DNA of 64,000 nt, from the NCBI GenBank assembly GCA_963682025.1, contig OY821522.1, positions 25,272,490-25,336,489 of the forward strand, given 5' to 3'. This document shows positions 24,727 through 36,680 of the stretch, in pieces. The translations under genes were made by a program, and so were the position numbers. Under the pieces are notes generated by a model. That model searched no databases and had not been told where the DNA came from. It saw only the letters and a program-made list of their open reading frames with translations. The first letter of the stretch is position 1, and every line of letters starts with the position of its first letter. This DNA is from Cordilura impudica (lineage: Eukaryota; Arthropoda; Insecta; Diptera; Scathophagidae).

Positions 24727-27700
24727 TTATACCCTCCACTCCAGTGTGCAGAGGGTATATATAAGTTTGTCATTCCGTTTGTAATAATTAGAAAAAAAAA
24801 TTTGGACCCCATAAAATATATATATTTGTGATCGTTATAACAACCGGAGTTGATATAGCAATGTCCGTCTGTCCGTCTGTCCGTCTGTGGAAATCACGAT
24901 GACGGCATCAATCGGGCAGCTAGGGTGCTCGTTGGCATAAAAAATAATTCATTAACATCCTGAAAAGTTTGCTATTTAAAATCGTCCAAATCGGTCGGTT
25001 AGGGCCCGAGATTTGAATGAAGAACTAAAAAAAGTCTTGAAAAAATATAATTTTCTATGTTGTTCTTGTCACGATCACGCCCTCAATAGGATAGCTAGGG
25101 TGATAATTTTTAGTGAGAATGATTCACCAAATTCATGGGAAGATTTCTACTTCAAAAATCATTAAAATCGGTGGAACAGGTCCAGGTAAATCTATGAAAA
25201 ATTAAAAAAAAAATGAAAAACATGATGTTTCCATATTGTTCCTGTTGTTATTCTAAATGTTGCATTGTTGTCATAGCTGGACTTGCTGTTTTTGTGGTCG
25301 TTGTGGTAATAATATAATAAAAACAAACCCTTTGTACATTTTTTTGTGAACTCTGGTAGAAAATTTTAAAAGTTTCCATTGTTTTGGCATCACTAAAAAA
25401 ATTTGTTAGATCATTTCTGTCATTGCCACGAGCCTGCATGCAAAATTTCAGATCGATTGGCTCACGGGAAAGGGGCTAAAAATCGATCCAAAATTTTGTC
25501 GACAAGCAGACACTACCAGTTAATATAAAGGCAGTAAATAAAGGGAGTAAAAGTTCACCAATAATTTAAAAAACAAATTTTTATGTATTAATTTATTTAA
25601 AGAAAAAAATAATTAAATGAAATAGTAATAATAATAAAAAAAAAATAATATACAATACAAAAAAAAAGAATATATAAATAAAATAAAATAAAAATAAATG
25701 CATTCATAGCATTATAATACATACAAAAGGTCAATGTTTTCTAACGTAACCGTAACGAGTCAGTTGTTTTTTTTACATGAAAATCATTTAAAACAGTTAC
25801 CGAACGTAACCGGAACGTCCCAATACTTTTCATGTGAAAAAAAGGCTGACACGTTACGTAACAGTTACATGTCGCTAACTTGTTCTTTACACAGGCTACT
25901 GCTTTTGCAGCCAACTTCAAGTCTATTTATATAGTTTCGTAAGCATAACTGATAAAATTGTTTCTATTATTTTTTGCGGTAAGTAATAAATTATAAATAT
26001 ACTGAATTTGCAAACTAAAATGGATACATATATTGGAGGTGCTTTAATACAAAAGAGTTAACGAAACAAAATAAAAAAAAAACAACTCTACAACATCAAC
26101 AATGGCAGTCATATGTTCTTCAAATAGAAAAAAAAAACTGCAAGTGTGTTTTGTTGGCTACAAAACAAAAATAGTGTTGACAATATAACAAAATATGTAA
26201 AAGAAGTTACTGCTATGAAATATTTTATTTTGTTTAAAAAAAAAATCGCAAAATGAAAGGCTATAATTCCATTAATAATCAAAAGGCGTTAAACTAATTT
26301 ATTTATTTTTACGTTGTACTAATGCATTTTAAATAAGTAAAAGTAATTGTATATTTAAATAAAAATGCATTTGTATTATATGTTGCTGTCGTATTCAGAA
26401 AAATCAAGTAGCTGACTATACGACTACAAATACTGCTGCCAGCAGTCGTCTATGTGTTTCATTCATGATGTTGCATTTTTTTGCGAGCAATACTTACATA
26501 TATTCTAAATAAAGAAATAATAGTTCTTTTCATACTGCGAAATCTATACAAATATATGTACAAATACTATATGTCAAATTTCAAATTTGCAATAATTGAT
26601 ACATTTTTGAAAGAAATTGTATAATATGAAATGTCTTTAATTTATTTCATAGAAAACAATTTTTTGAGGTGCGTGGATTTTCCATATTTACTGTTTTACT
26701 ATTTTCGTAATGAGGTTAAATGAGTTAAAAAGAATTTAAAATATTTGAAAATATTAGGTGAGGATCCTCAAGATGTAATATACGATCGGTCTAAAATTTT
26801 TCACTTAGAGCCACAGTTAAATTCGAAACAACAAAAACCCATATATTTTGTGCATAAAGTTTAACATTAAATGTGCTTTTCTAAAATGTCTATATATTTT
26901 TCTCATTCATTTCTGACCATCTTCAATGTAAATTTACCAAAGTTTTTTTTATTGCAATATGTATATAAAACTTAAAAATTTAATATTTTTTATTGTGTAT
27001 TAACTTATTATTCTGCGATTTTCATTACATCACAAAATGTTACAAATTGGCACTACTGTTTCAAAAACAGAAAACTTCTAAATCAGTTGAAAACAGTTGA
27101 TCTGTAAAACTGTGTGTGAAATTGTGTCAAATAAAATTACAAATATTAATAAATATAATAATACATATATATATATTTTATTAATTTTGTTAAGAATTAG
27201 CACAAAATTGATTTTCCATTTTGCATTTCATTTATAAAGAATTCTGCCATATTTTGTTAAAGGGAAAATCCATTTTTGTTATATTAAAAAAAACAGACTT
27301 GCATTTAATTTTTCTGTGACTGCCTCAATAATTGCGTAGATGCCACCACAATATTTTTTCTAATTAAAACAGTTGATCTGTAAAACTGTGTGTGAAATTA
27401 TGTCAAATAAAATTACAAATATTAATAAATATAATAATACATATATATATTTTATTAATTTTGTTAAGAATTAGCACAAAATTGATTTTCCATTTTGCAT
27501 TTCATTTATAAAGAATTCTGCCATATTTTGTTAAAGGGAAAATCCATTTTTGTTATATTAAAAAAAACAGACTTGCATTTAATTTTTCCGTGACTGCCTC
27601 AATAATTGCGTAGATGCCACCACAATATTTTTTCTAATTAAATATTAACCAATATCTAACTAGAATTATGATTTATTCTGACTAAAAAGTTCCAATTAAA

Positions 27701-28768
27701 AGTTATTCATCCCAATTATGAATATTCTCAAGGAATTTCTTTCTCACGGAAAATACATTTCTCGAGAAAAAAATTCCTCCAATTATAAATTCCGCGTGAA
27801 CAAAAAATGATTAACTGGCATCATCGAATTTCGAAGCCACTTGCTTTGCTTATTGACAATTTATTTTCTATTTTTTGTGTGTGTGCAAACGACCCTACAA
27901 TAAATGTCCCAATAAACATTTTTGTTTGCTATCAACTTGAGGTGCATTTGAGATCAAATACATTTCTCAAATCTCCAGCGTTAATTCTCAAATGCCCTCA
28001 ATAGTTCGAATATAGTCTTCTCAACTTAAAAGGCACATTTTTATATGGCGATTTTCATAGTTATCAAATTGAGAAATTTGTGATTCTCAACTTGATAGCA
28101 AAGAAATATTTCCAATCGGTATCAAATGGAAGGTACGGAATTGCCATATTAAAAAATATTATACTAATTTTAGAAATGAAAACAATGTACTTTTTTTAAT
28201 GTTTCAATTTAATTTCATTATATATTTAACATTACTATGTACATATTTAACATTAAATGTACATATTATGTACATTTTTTAAAATCTAGAATTAAAAATA
28301 AATGAATTAATTAGTTGTACATTTTTTGAAAAATTCGACAAAAAGCAGAAATAATTAAAAATATATCAATGATTTATTTGTACTTTTTTGGCATTTTTTA
28401 ATTTAATTTATTATTTATGACATATTTAAATAATATCTCAGACTTAACACAAATCGTATTCAAGTTGAAAAAATGTTTGGTCTCAAGTGGAGAAAAGTGT
28501 TGGATATCCAATTGAGAGTAAAAATGTTTCTCAAAGATTGGAAAAAATGTTAAGTCTCAACTTGATGTCAAGTTGAAAGCAAACAAGGAGAAAAATTGTT
28601 CAACCCAAGTTGAGAATTACATTTGACATCAATTTAAGAACTTAACTTTTCTCCAACATTGGAGAAATAATATTTCAATGCATACTGGGGAATGACCGAA
28701 ACTAACACATAAACAGTTTTTTCCTATTTGAAAAACATATGACTGTCATTGTTGCTGTTGTAGAGTTG

Positions 28769-29581
28769 TTATACCCTCCACTCCAGTGTGCAGAGGGTAT
28801 ATATAAGTTTGTCATTCCGTTTGTAATAATTAGAAAAAAAATTTTGGACCCCATAAAATTTATATATTTGTGATCCTTATAACAACCGGAGTTGATATAG
28901 CGATGTCCGTCTGTCCGTCTGTGGAAATCACGATGACGGCATCAATCCGGCAGGTAGGGTACTCGTTGACATAAAAATGATTCACTAACATCCTGAGAAG
29001 TTTGCTATTTAAAATCGTCCAAATCGGTCGATTAGGGCCCGAGATTTGAATGAAGAACTAAAAAAGTCTTGAAAAAAAAATAATTTTCTATGTTGTTCTT
29101 GTCACGATCACGCCCTCAATAGTGCAGCTACAGTGATCATTTTTAGTGAGAATGATTCACCAAATTCATGGAAAGATTTCTACTTCAAAAATCATTAAAA
29201 TCGGTGAAACAGGTCCAGGGAAATCTCTGAAAAAGTAAAAAAAAAATGAAAAACATGATATTTCTATATTGTTCTTGTTGTTATTCTAAATGTTGCATTG
29301 TTTTCATAGCTGGACTTGTTGTTTTTGTGGTCGTTATGGTAATAATATAACAAAAACAAACCCTTTGTACATTTTTTTATCAACTCTGGTAAAAAAATTT
29401 AAAAGTTTCCATTGTTTTGGCATCACTAAAAAAATATGTTAGCTCATTTCTGTCATTGCCACAAGCCTGCCTGCAAAATTTCAGATCGATTGGGTCACGG
29501 GAAAGTGGTTAAAATCGATCCAAAATTTGTTCGACAAGCAGACACTACGAGTTAATATAAAGGGAGTAAAAATTCACCAAC
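28769..29581 (+). repeat. Internal 5' end (DINE-like module 2) in composite B
   Basis: Counterpart of 17646-18457 in copy A, with the same TTATACCCTCC start, stem and GTCCGTCTGTCC tract. Its presence at the same place in both copies shows the composite formed before it spread. Confidence 0.75.
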
Positions 29582-30401
29582 ATCTAAAGCAAATAATGCT
29601 AAAATACCTAGTTGTTAATAAAAAAAACAATTGGGCAATTCACAATGGGTAATGTATCGTTGTATCTCTTGTATCGTGTATCACTTTACAATAGTGTAAA
29701 ATTGTTGTTGGTAATTTTCACTGAAAAATCTGATACACGATCCAACTTCATTTGCTATGTTTAGTAAATGTTGTATATTGTATCATAACATATCAGTTCC
29801 AAGTGAATGCCAGTTTTTATGAAAAAGAAAAAACAAATACATAGAATATTATCAGCATAAATAATTATAAAATAAAATATGGCAAATAATGCAAATAACG
29901 CAAATACATCGATAAGTTTATTTATATAAAAATTAATGTTTATATTTTTAGTATGTATTTTCTCTTTCAGTACCAACCAAAACATTTAACATTTTTTTTC
30001 ATTATAAATTAAAATGCAAGAGGTACGTAACTAAAACTCCAGGGTATATCTCACGACCAAAAAGCAAACACTGACAAGTGTTTTCTCTTATACAAAATAG
30101 CAGAAGCGACGAAGCGATCTTTCCTCGTTGGATCGAAAATTACTAAAGAAAGCGTTTTACAATATGAAAATACAACTGAGTGTTCACAACAAATGATTGT
30201 ATTGTGTATTTCAATACAACATACAATATACAACACCTGTTGTGAATTGCCCAAATGTAAATTTAGCAAAAAAATTTATGTATTAATTTATTTAAAGAGA
30301 AAAACACAAAAATAACGTTTGATGTTGTATTTTTTGTGTGTAATATTTAAATATACATACATACACATATTAAATAATACAAATAATGTACATATATTAT
30401 A

Positions 30402-31666
30402 ACGGGTGATTTTTTTGAGGTTAGGATTTTCATGCATTAGTATTTGACAGATCACGTGGGATTTCAGACATGGTGTCAAAGAGAAAGATGCTCAGTATGC
30501 TTTGACATTTCATCATGAATAGACTTACTAACGAGCAACGCTTGCAAATCATTGAATTTTATTACCAAAATCAGTGTTCGGTTCGAAATGTGTTTCGCGC
30601 TTTACGTCCGATTTATGGTCTACATAATCGACCAAGTGAGCAAACAATTAATGCGATTGTGACCAAGTTTCGCACTCAGTTTACTTTATTGGACATTAAA
30701 CCAACCACACGAATGCGTACAGTGCGTACAGAAGAGAATATTGCGTCTGTTTCTGAGAGTGTTGCTGAAGACCGTGAAATGTCGATTCGTCGCCGTTCGC
30801 AGCAATTGGGTTTGTGTTATTCGACCACATGGAAGATTTTACGCAAAGATCTTGGTGTAAAACCGTATAAAATACAGCTCGTGCAAGAACTGAAGCCGAA
30901 CGATCTGCCACAACGTCTAATTTTCAGTGAATGGGCCCTAGAAAAGTTGGCAGAAAATCCGCTTTTTTATCGACAAATTTTGTTCAGCGATGAGGCTCAT
31001 TTCTGGTTGAATGGCTTCGTAAATAAGCAAAATTGCCGTATTTGGAGTGAAGAGCAACCAGAAGCCGTTCAAGAACTGCCCATGCATCCCGAAAAATGCA
31101 CTGTTTGGTGTGGTTTGTACGCTGGTGGAATCATTGGACCGTATTTTTTCGAAGATGCTGTTGGACGCAACGTTACGGTGAATAGCGATCGCTATCGTTC
31201 GATGCTAACAAACTTTTTGTTGCCAAAAATGGAAGAACTGAACTTGGTTGACATGTGGTTTCAACAAGATGGCGCTACATGCCACACAGCTCGCGATTCT
31301 ATGGCCATTTTGAGGGAAAACTTCGGAGAACAATTCATCTCAAGAAATGGACCGGTAAGTTGGCCACCAAGATCATGCGATTTGACGCCTTTAGACTATT
31401 TTTTGTGGGGCTACGTCAAGTCTAAAGTCTACAGAAATAAGCCAGCAACTATTCCAGCTTTGGAAGACAACATTTCCGAAGAAATTCGGGCTATTCCGAA
31501 TGGACCACCTAAGACGCAGCCGCGGTCAACATGTAAATGAAATTATCTTCAAAAAGTAAATGTCATGGACCAATCTAACGTTTCAAATAAAGAACCGATG
31601 AGATTTTGCAAATTTTATGCGTTTTTTTTTAAAAAAAAGTTATCAAGCTCTTAAAAAATCACCCGG
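30402..31666 (+). mobile_element. Mariner (rosa-like) transposon, 1265 bp
   Basis: Flanked by TA on both sides (30400-30401 and 31667-31668); copy A shows the empty TA site. The inverted ends begin ACGGGTGATTTTTT on the left and CCGGGTGATTTTTT on the inverse of the right. It encodes one transposase. The ends are like those of the deleted mariner at 46664-47600, so both belong to one lineage. Confidence 0.9.
30515..31540 (+). CDS. Mariner transposase, nearly complete, altered C terminus
   Basis: A 341-residue cut-and-paste transposase. The N-terminal helix-turn-helix region starts MNRLTNEQRLQIIEFYYQN. Catalytic motifs: ILFSDEAHF (first Asp), MWFQQDGATCHT (second Asp) and SCDLTPLDYFLWG. The third Asp is either the one in SCD (36 residues after the second) or the one in LDYF (41 residues after), the latter fitting the D,D41D signature reported for the rosa family. 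Near 31500 a small deletion puts the last ~20 codons out of frame: the usual MDHLRRS...EIIFKK tail is present in another frame, so the product ends abnormally in RSTCK. It may be inactive or weakened. Confidence 0.85.
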   Translation: MNRLTNEQRLQIIEFYYQNQCSVRNVFRALRPIYGLHNRPSEQTINAIVTKFRTQFTLLDIKPTTRMRTVRTEENIASVSESVAEDREMSIRRRSQQLGLCYSTTWKILRKDLGVKPYKIQLVQELKPNDLPQRLIFSEWALEKLAENPLFYRQILFSDEAHFWLNGFVNKQNCRIWSEEQPEAVQELPMHPEKCTVWCGLYAGGIIGPYFFEDAVGRNVTVNSDRYRSMLTNFLLPKMEELNLVDMWFQQDGATCHTARDSMAILRENFGEQFISRNGPVSWPPRSCDLTPLDYFLWGYVKSKVYRNKPATIPALEDNISEEIRAIPNGPPKTQPRSTCK

Positions 31667-31754
31667 TATATATGTATGTATGTATATTCATAGTAACTGC
31701 ATGTTAGAAATAAATCGGTTATTTTATTTACATAAAATTCTGCAGTATGTTGTT

Positions 31755-32494
31755 GTGCTGTTTGTAACAACCAAAAATATTTGACCTACACCCATCTTTA
31801 ATTATACCGATCGAATCAGAATCACTATCTGATTCGATTTAATGATGTCCGTCCGTCCGTCCGTCCGTCCGTCTGTGTGTCCATGTAAAGCTTGTAATCA
31901 AACTGCAGGTCGCAAATATGAATATATTTTGATGAAATTTTTTATTTAATCTTTTATCGGCCATGGGATGAACGCTATTGAAATTGGTGAGAATCGGTCC
32001 ATGTTCAGACCTAGCCCCCATACAAATTACCCATATGAAATCGACATAAATTGCCATAAGATCCAAATTGTCATATAGATCTTACTCAAATAGGGTTTGT
32101 ATGCGTTCACTACATCCATTAATGAGTAGTCCAAAAATGATCCCTTTGACCCCTTATAGAGCTGCTTCCCGATCTTCACTTAAATCTATTAAAAAACAAA
32201 AATATTGCACTGATTCTTCTCAAATTTTGTTTGTATATATTTTTGCAAAATACAAGAGACTTTACCAAACGTGATCAGGATCGGTCCATTTTTGGACCTA
32301 GTCCCTATATAGATATAGCATCCGATATTAACTTTTTCACATTTGCAGCCAAAAAAATTAATAAAATCCCACTCAAATTTGGTTTTGGTTATTTTCTATG
32401 TCCAGTTAGTTGGGCCTAAGAGATAGGGTTTCTAAACGCATGGTATAGGGTATCGTATAGTCGGTCTAGACCGACTATAATTTTCTTACTTGTT
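31755..32494 (+). mobile_element. HINE-2: Helentron-like repeat inserted in copy B, 5'-truncated
   Basis: Plus-orientation relative of HINE-1, ending GTCGGTCTAGACCGAC and CTTACTTGTT at 32494. It lacks the first ~35 bases with the TTATACCC terminus. Compared with copy A (19350-19465), about 115 bases of composite sequence are missing at its 5' side, so insertion or later repair removed both the HINE start and flanking DNA. Non-coding. Confidence 0.75.
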
Positions 32495-34938
32495 AGCTTT
32501 GCAATAGTTATTTCTATTTTAACATGAATGTTAATATTTTCAACTAGATATCATACAGAACAATGTTAAGAGTATACACGGGTTGGTCTTTTATTTCATA
32601 CGTTTTTTCATTATTCTTTTACAAATATGAACATAAGTTTGGCATATTACCCACCAATCTCACATCACACTGCAAGTTCGAAAAACTCAATACACTCACA
32701 TTTTTTTTTACTAATACACACACATTTTCCGCAGTGGTCACACTAATGGCACCAAATTTTTCGTGCGAATAGTGGCAGACACTAACGATGATTAATGTTA
32801 CCCTGTTATAAATTTAATGCAAATTTACTGGATTCTGTAAAATAGTAATTAAAGTTTTAACTTGTTAAATCTATTATAATGATTTATTTTTTGAAATGCG
32901 CATACAAAAACGTTTGTTAATTATAGAGCATAAATATTATTAACTATTATTAAAATAATACTAATAATAATAAATGTAAACATTTTCCCTCAAACATGTG
33001 CCTGTATAATAAACTTGGTAACTCTACTTAAAATAAAATAAGAGAGAGAAGTATACAAATTTTTTCAAGTTTACGCTTCGACAACATTTTAAAAATGAGA
33101 TTGCAGTCAGATGTTTGAGCATAAAATTTAATGGCGATGGATTCGACTAATTCGAACAATTTTTCGTTGATAATACGTACACAACGATTTTACAATTTCA
33201 GTGTGATGTGAGATTGGGGGGTTAACATTTTGTTGTCTTTACAAAATAGAGTTACCGAGTTCGTCAATGAGTTTTTTGCTTACAAAACAGTTCTACATAG
33301 TTATATAGAATTATTATTCTGCTTTACCTATAAAATATCTGATTGCGATTACATCTAATTTTTAAAAATTGTTTATAATTAATAAAGCATTATTATTCAC
33401 ATAAATACAAAATTTCACTTTTTAAATTTTCCATTCAAATTTAAGAAAATATCAATTATAATAAAAACTGAAAATAAAATTTCCAATTATAAATTAGAAA
33501 ATATTAATTGAGTTTCAGAAAATCATATCAAAACGTCGGAAATAATAATTTTAAATTTAGAAATATCTTTACATTTAAAAATGTTTACATTTAAAAAAAA
33601 TATTGCCATTCAGGAGATATTAATAACTTTTCAGTACCGCGATTCAGTAACTTCTTTTAACGATAGTCGAATTGTAAAAAAAAAGAAAATTGCAAAATTA
33701 TCAGTAAAATTTTGAAACGATATTCGCTATTGTTAAAGTCAGCTGTTGTTGTTATCTAAACGACAACCATTTTTGTGTTGTTTATCCAATCGATAAAAAC
33801 TTAAATTTTTAGGTTGAAATGTCGTCATACATAAATAAAAATCATGAAATAGCGAAAATATTTTGCTTTAATTAAAAAACTTTTTTATATAAATAAAAAA
33901 ATTAAATAGCATATTCAATTCATTATTTCATTTTCAAATAAATAAACAGAAATATTAGTAAAAAAAATAAAGATATTAAACATAAACATAAAATCATCCT
34001 GTCAAACACGAAGTAATTTGTTTTTTTCTATTCTTTGTGTTTTTCGCTTATTTTGACAGAGATGCCACTCCTTTACAATTTAAATAAATAGAAAAACAGA
34101 TTTGTCGATATTAATTTAAATTCAATGAATTTAAGAAAACCTCAAATGATATTTAAGAATTGCTAACATAAAAATTGTTACATAAGTAAACGTAATTTTA
34201 TGAGAATGTTATTTTTTATATATAAATTTTCACAATTTTTTTTTGGATGAAAATTTGAAGTTTTTCAGAAAATAAAGATAACATTGAATTATTTTATTTA
34301 AAATGTTTGGGACTTTTCGTTTTTTTGCGTTTTTCATCCCTAATTTGATTATTTATTATTATAAATTTATTCTCTATGTTTTCAAAATATGGCAATATTT
34401 TAAAAAAAAAGTTGAGAGAGCTTTTTTTTTTGGTTATTATTTTGTTACTCCATCCGACCTATATGGCCACAATGAAGAAATATTTGGCCAGTTAAAAGAA
34501 ACTATACAGCCATCTCCAATTAGCACGATTTAATGCATATAGCCACTCTACACAACCATTACCTTTGCAATGGAGGTTAGGGCGAGCTATTTAATTAGCA
34601 AAAACTAAATTAAACGAGAAGTTATGTCATATAACCGGAAACGCATGCATATAGGTATATAACCAAAATGCATGCCGATCAGCAACCACGATGACCAAAA
34701 AGCAAACACCGAAATAAATCCGAAATAATAGAAAAGAAGAAAACCAACCCAAAGAATTTGCTGAAATAATTTGGTATTAAGTTTAACAAATTGTTTACTT
34801 TTTCATTTACATTTATTATCAAGACTCAAACCGAGGTGGAGGGTATCAAAGATTCGGCACAGCCGAATTTAACACTCTTACTTGTTTTCATTGTAATTCT
34901 CACTCTTTAATTTTTGTAACTTCCCCAGCGGAAAATGG

Positions 34939-35111
34939 TAGCTTACTTGAGCGCAGTACTTCGTTCGACACCGATTACACATCGATGGTGGTGTACACCA
35001 CTGACCACTGAAAATTGTCAAAAACTTAAGTTTTGTTCTAAGTCCTTACATGCTCGCTTACACAATAATCGATGTGTAATCTGTGTCGAAGTACTGCGCT
35101 CAAGTAAGCTA
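34939..35111. repeat. Subterminal fold-back: ~45-bp inverted arms
   Basis: 34939-34985 (TAGCTTACTTGAGCGCAGTA...) pairs with 35069-35111 as its inverse with few mismatches, around an ~85-base loop. It lies just inside the left terminus of the CCCAGCGG transposon. It could be a transposase-binding or folded terminal structure; that is inference. Confidence 0.7.
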
Positions 35112-35454
35112 TGCACTGACTTGGAATATATGCATCATATAAAGAATGATGATCCCGTTAACCGATACAAAAAATGCAACAAATATTTTGTGTTCTTTGC
35201 CATTTCTATTTGTTTGTTTTGTCTGATTGTCATTTTTGGTTTTTTTGTGTATTTGAAATATTTTGTTAGTTGAAACTTGATCGTTGAACTTAAAGTGTGA
35301 GTGACAAGGGTAATTAAAAAGTGTTTTAAATTAAAGTTTGTGTGAAAAGATTAATGATAAAAAAATGGAAGGTTTTTCTGCAAGAAATTTAAGGCGGATG
35401 GCGAACAAATCGATAATAACTAAAGTTACTAATAATAGTGGGAAATGGAGAGAT

Positions 35455-36369
35455 AATGTCCATGCTCCAAAAACTTTTGGAAAATCAAAATATTTTGATA
35501 CAAAAAATTAATAAAATGGAAAATGATATGGAGAAACTTAAAGGTAAGCAACTAACACTGTGAGACAAAATTCGATTTTTTCCAAAAAATAAAAGGGGTT
35601 CTTTGAAAAGATTCTGGTAGAACGGTCCAAAAAAAATTTACGTGTTATGTTTTTTTTTAACGGGGTGTCAAAATTTCCCCCTTTTTAAAATCTGATCAGA
35701 TCGGGCAAAACGCCGACACGTATATTTTTTTTGGACCGTTCTACCAGAATCTTTGCAAAGAACTCCTTTTATTTTTGGTGTCGCACACTGCAATTAACAA
35801 ACATTTTCTTTTAAATATTTCAGCTGACCAGAGTCAGGCAAATACTATTTTAAAGCAGTTGGTTAAGCGAAACGTCCATGTGGGAAAAAATCCTGATTTC
35901 CCCATAGCAAGTTTCGAGGACATGGAACGGGTCAATAAATTAATATTGGACGATCAGGAGACATTTGTAAGTTTTTAATACACTTAATGCATTCATTCCT
36001 TCTTCGTACATAGCCCTTTTTATCCATAGGTAGCACAAATAAGGACCATTCTAAGGCCAGGAGGCTTAGAAAAGAATTTCGACAGACTGCTACATATGGA
36101 CGTCTACTTGGCCACCAACTATGATGGCGTGAATGGCATAAGGGGTCTAAAAGAATTTAAAGCGCTACATGAAGCCATTTTCGGTAGGTCTATTTTCCAC
36201 TTTTTAATACCTAATATAAAATTTTACTCTTTTTTTACTTACAGAAGCTGTTCAGGAAGAGGGCGTTACTTATGACAGCTTTAAAAAAGAGATGCAGCAC
36301 TGCTTCAAAACGTATAAAAATAGATTTTATGCAAAAAAATGTAGAGAGGCTAAAAAACAAAATAAATAA
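35455..36369 (+). CDS. DUF4806-like protein gene with four exons
   Basis: Exons: ~35455-35543 (coiled coil, LLENQNILIQKINKMENDME), 35824-35966, 36030-36183 and 36245-36369. Each intron has GT-AG ends, and phases 1, 0 and 1 join in frame. The last exons give FPIASFEDMERVNKLILDD, then LRPGGLEKNFDRLL, TNYDGVNGIRGLKEFKALHE and FKTYKNRFYAKKCREAKKQNK. This coiled-coil plus 'FP...E' plus alpha-helical layout matches DUF4806 proteins, which are common in arthropods and linked to mobile DNA; the function is unknown. The start is uncertain: ATGs at 35455 and 35462 are in frame, and another at 35365 is in a different frame. Confidence 0.6.
35556..35790. repeat. Fold-back MITE inside intron 1 of the DUF4806-like gene
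   Basis: The 235-bp sequence is nearly a complete palindrome. Left half CACTGTGAGACA...GATTCTGGTAGAACGGTCC is mirrored by GGACCGTTCTACCAGAATC...TGTCGCACACTG. Arms of ~85 bases flank a short centre with a TCTGATCAGA palindrome. Its terminal CA.TGTG is unlike the host transposon ends. It is spliced out with intron 1 (35544-35823). Confidence 0.75.
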
Positions 36370-36404
36370 GTTTTACTATTTACTTTTATATATACAGATT
36401 TCAT

Positions 36405-36680
36405 TACTTTTCTAATTACAAAATTAGTGGGACCATAAGCAGCCCCGATGACTTTCCTAATTACAAAATCAGTGGGACCATAAGCAGGCCCGATGCCTTT
36501 TCTAATTACAAAATCAATGGGACCATAAGCAGGCCCGATGACTTTCCTAATTACAAAACCAATGGGACCATAAGCAGGCCCGATGACTTTCCTAAATACG
36601 AAATCAATGGGACCATAAGCAGGTCCGATGACTTTCCTAATTACAAAATCAATGGGACCATAAGCAGGCTCGATGACATC
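36405..36680. repeat. 45-bp minisatellite, about six copies
   Basis: A unit close to ATTACAAAATCAATGGGACC followed by ATAAGCAGGCCCGATGACTTTCCTA repeats about six times just after the gene's stop at 36369. Because 45 is a multiple of 3, open frames persist on both strands: minus 36327-36707 with repeating AYGPIDFVIRKVIG, and plus to the TAG at 36719-36721 with repeating DDFPNYKINGTISRP. An AG at ~36398-36400 after a T-rich run could be a splice acceptor into the plus frame. Coding use is unproven. Confidence 0.75.

Larger units (their letters stand above)
24727..34886 (+). mobile_element. Composite Helentron-like element, copy B, with mariner and HINE insertions
   Basis: Same ends, internal second 5' end and passenger order as copy A, and near-identical in sequence. 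It is inserted in a T-tract of Penelope P1; P2 near 39617 shows the unoccupied sequence, so this is an insertion and not part of a segmental duplication. It differs from A by a mariner (30402-31666) at a TA, a HINE (31755-32494) that replaces ~115 bases of A sequence, and small indels. Only the mariner codes. The 276-bp duplication is at 27092-27642 and the inverted-motif block at 27903-28690. Confidence 0.75.

Noticed and set aside
13605..34886. Segmental duplication as the origin of the two 8-kb repeats A and B
   Set aside because: The flanks are unrelated (HINE versus Penelope), boundaries coincide with Helentron-like ends, and both empty sites are visible in paralogues.
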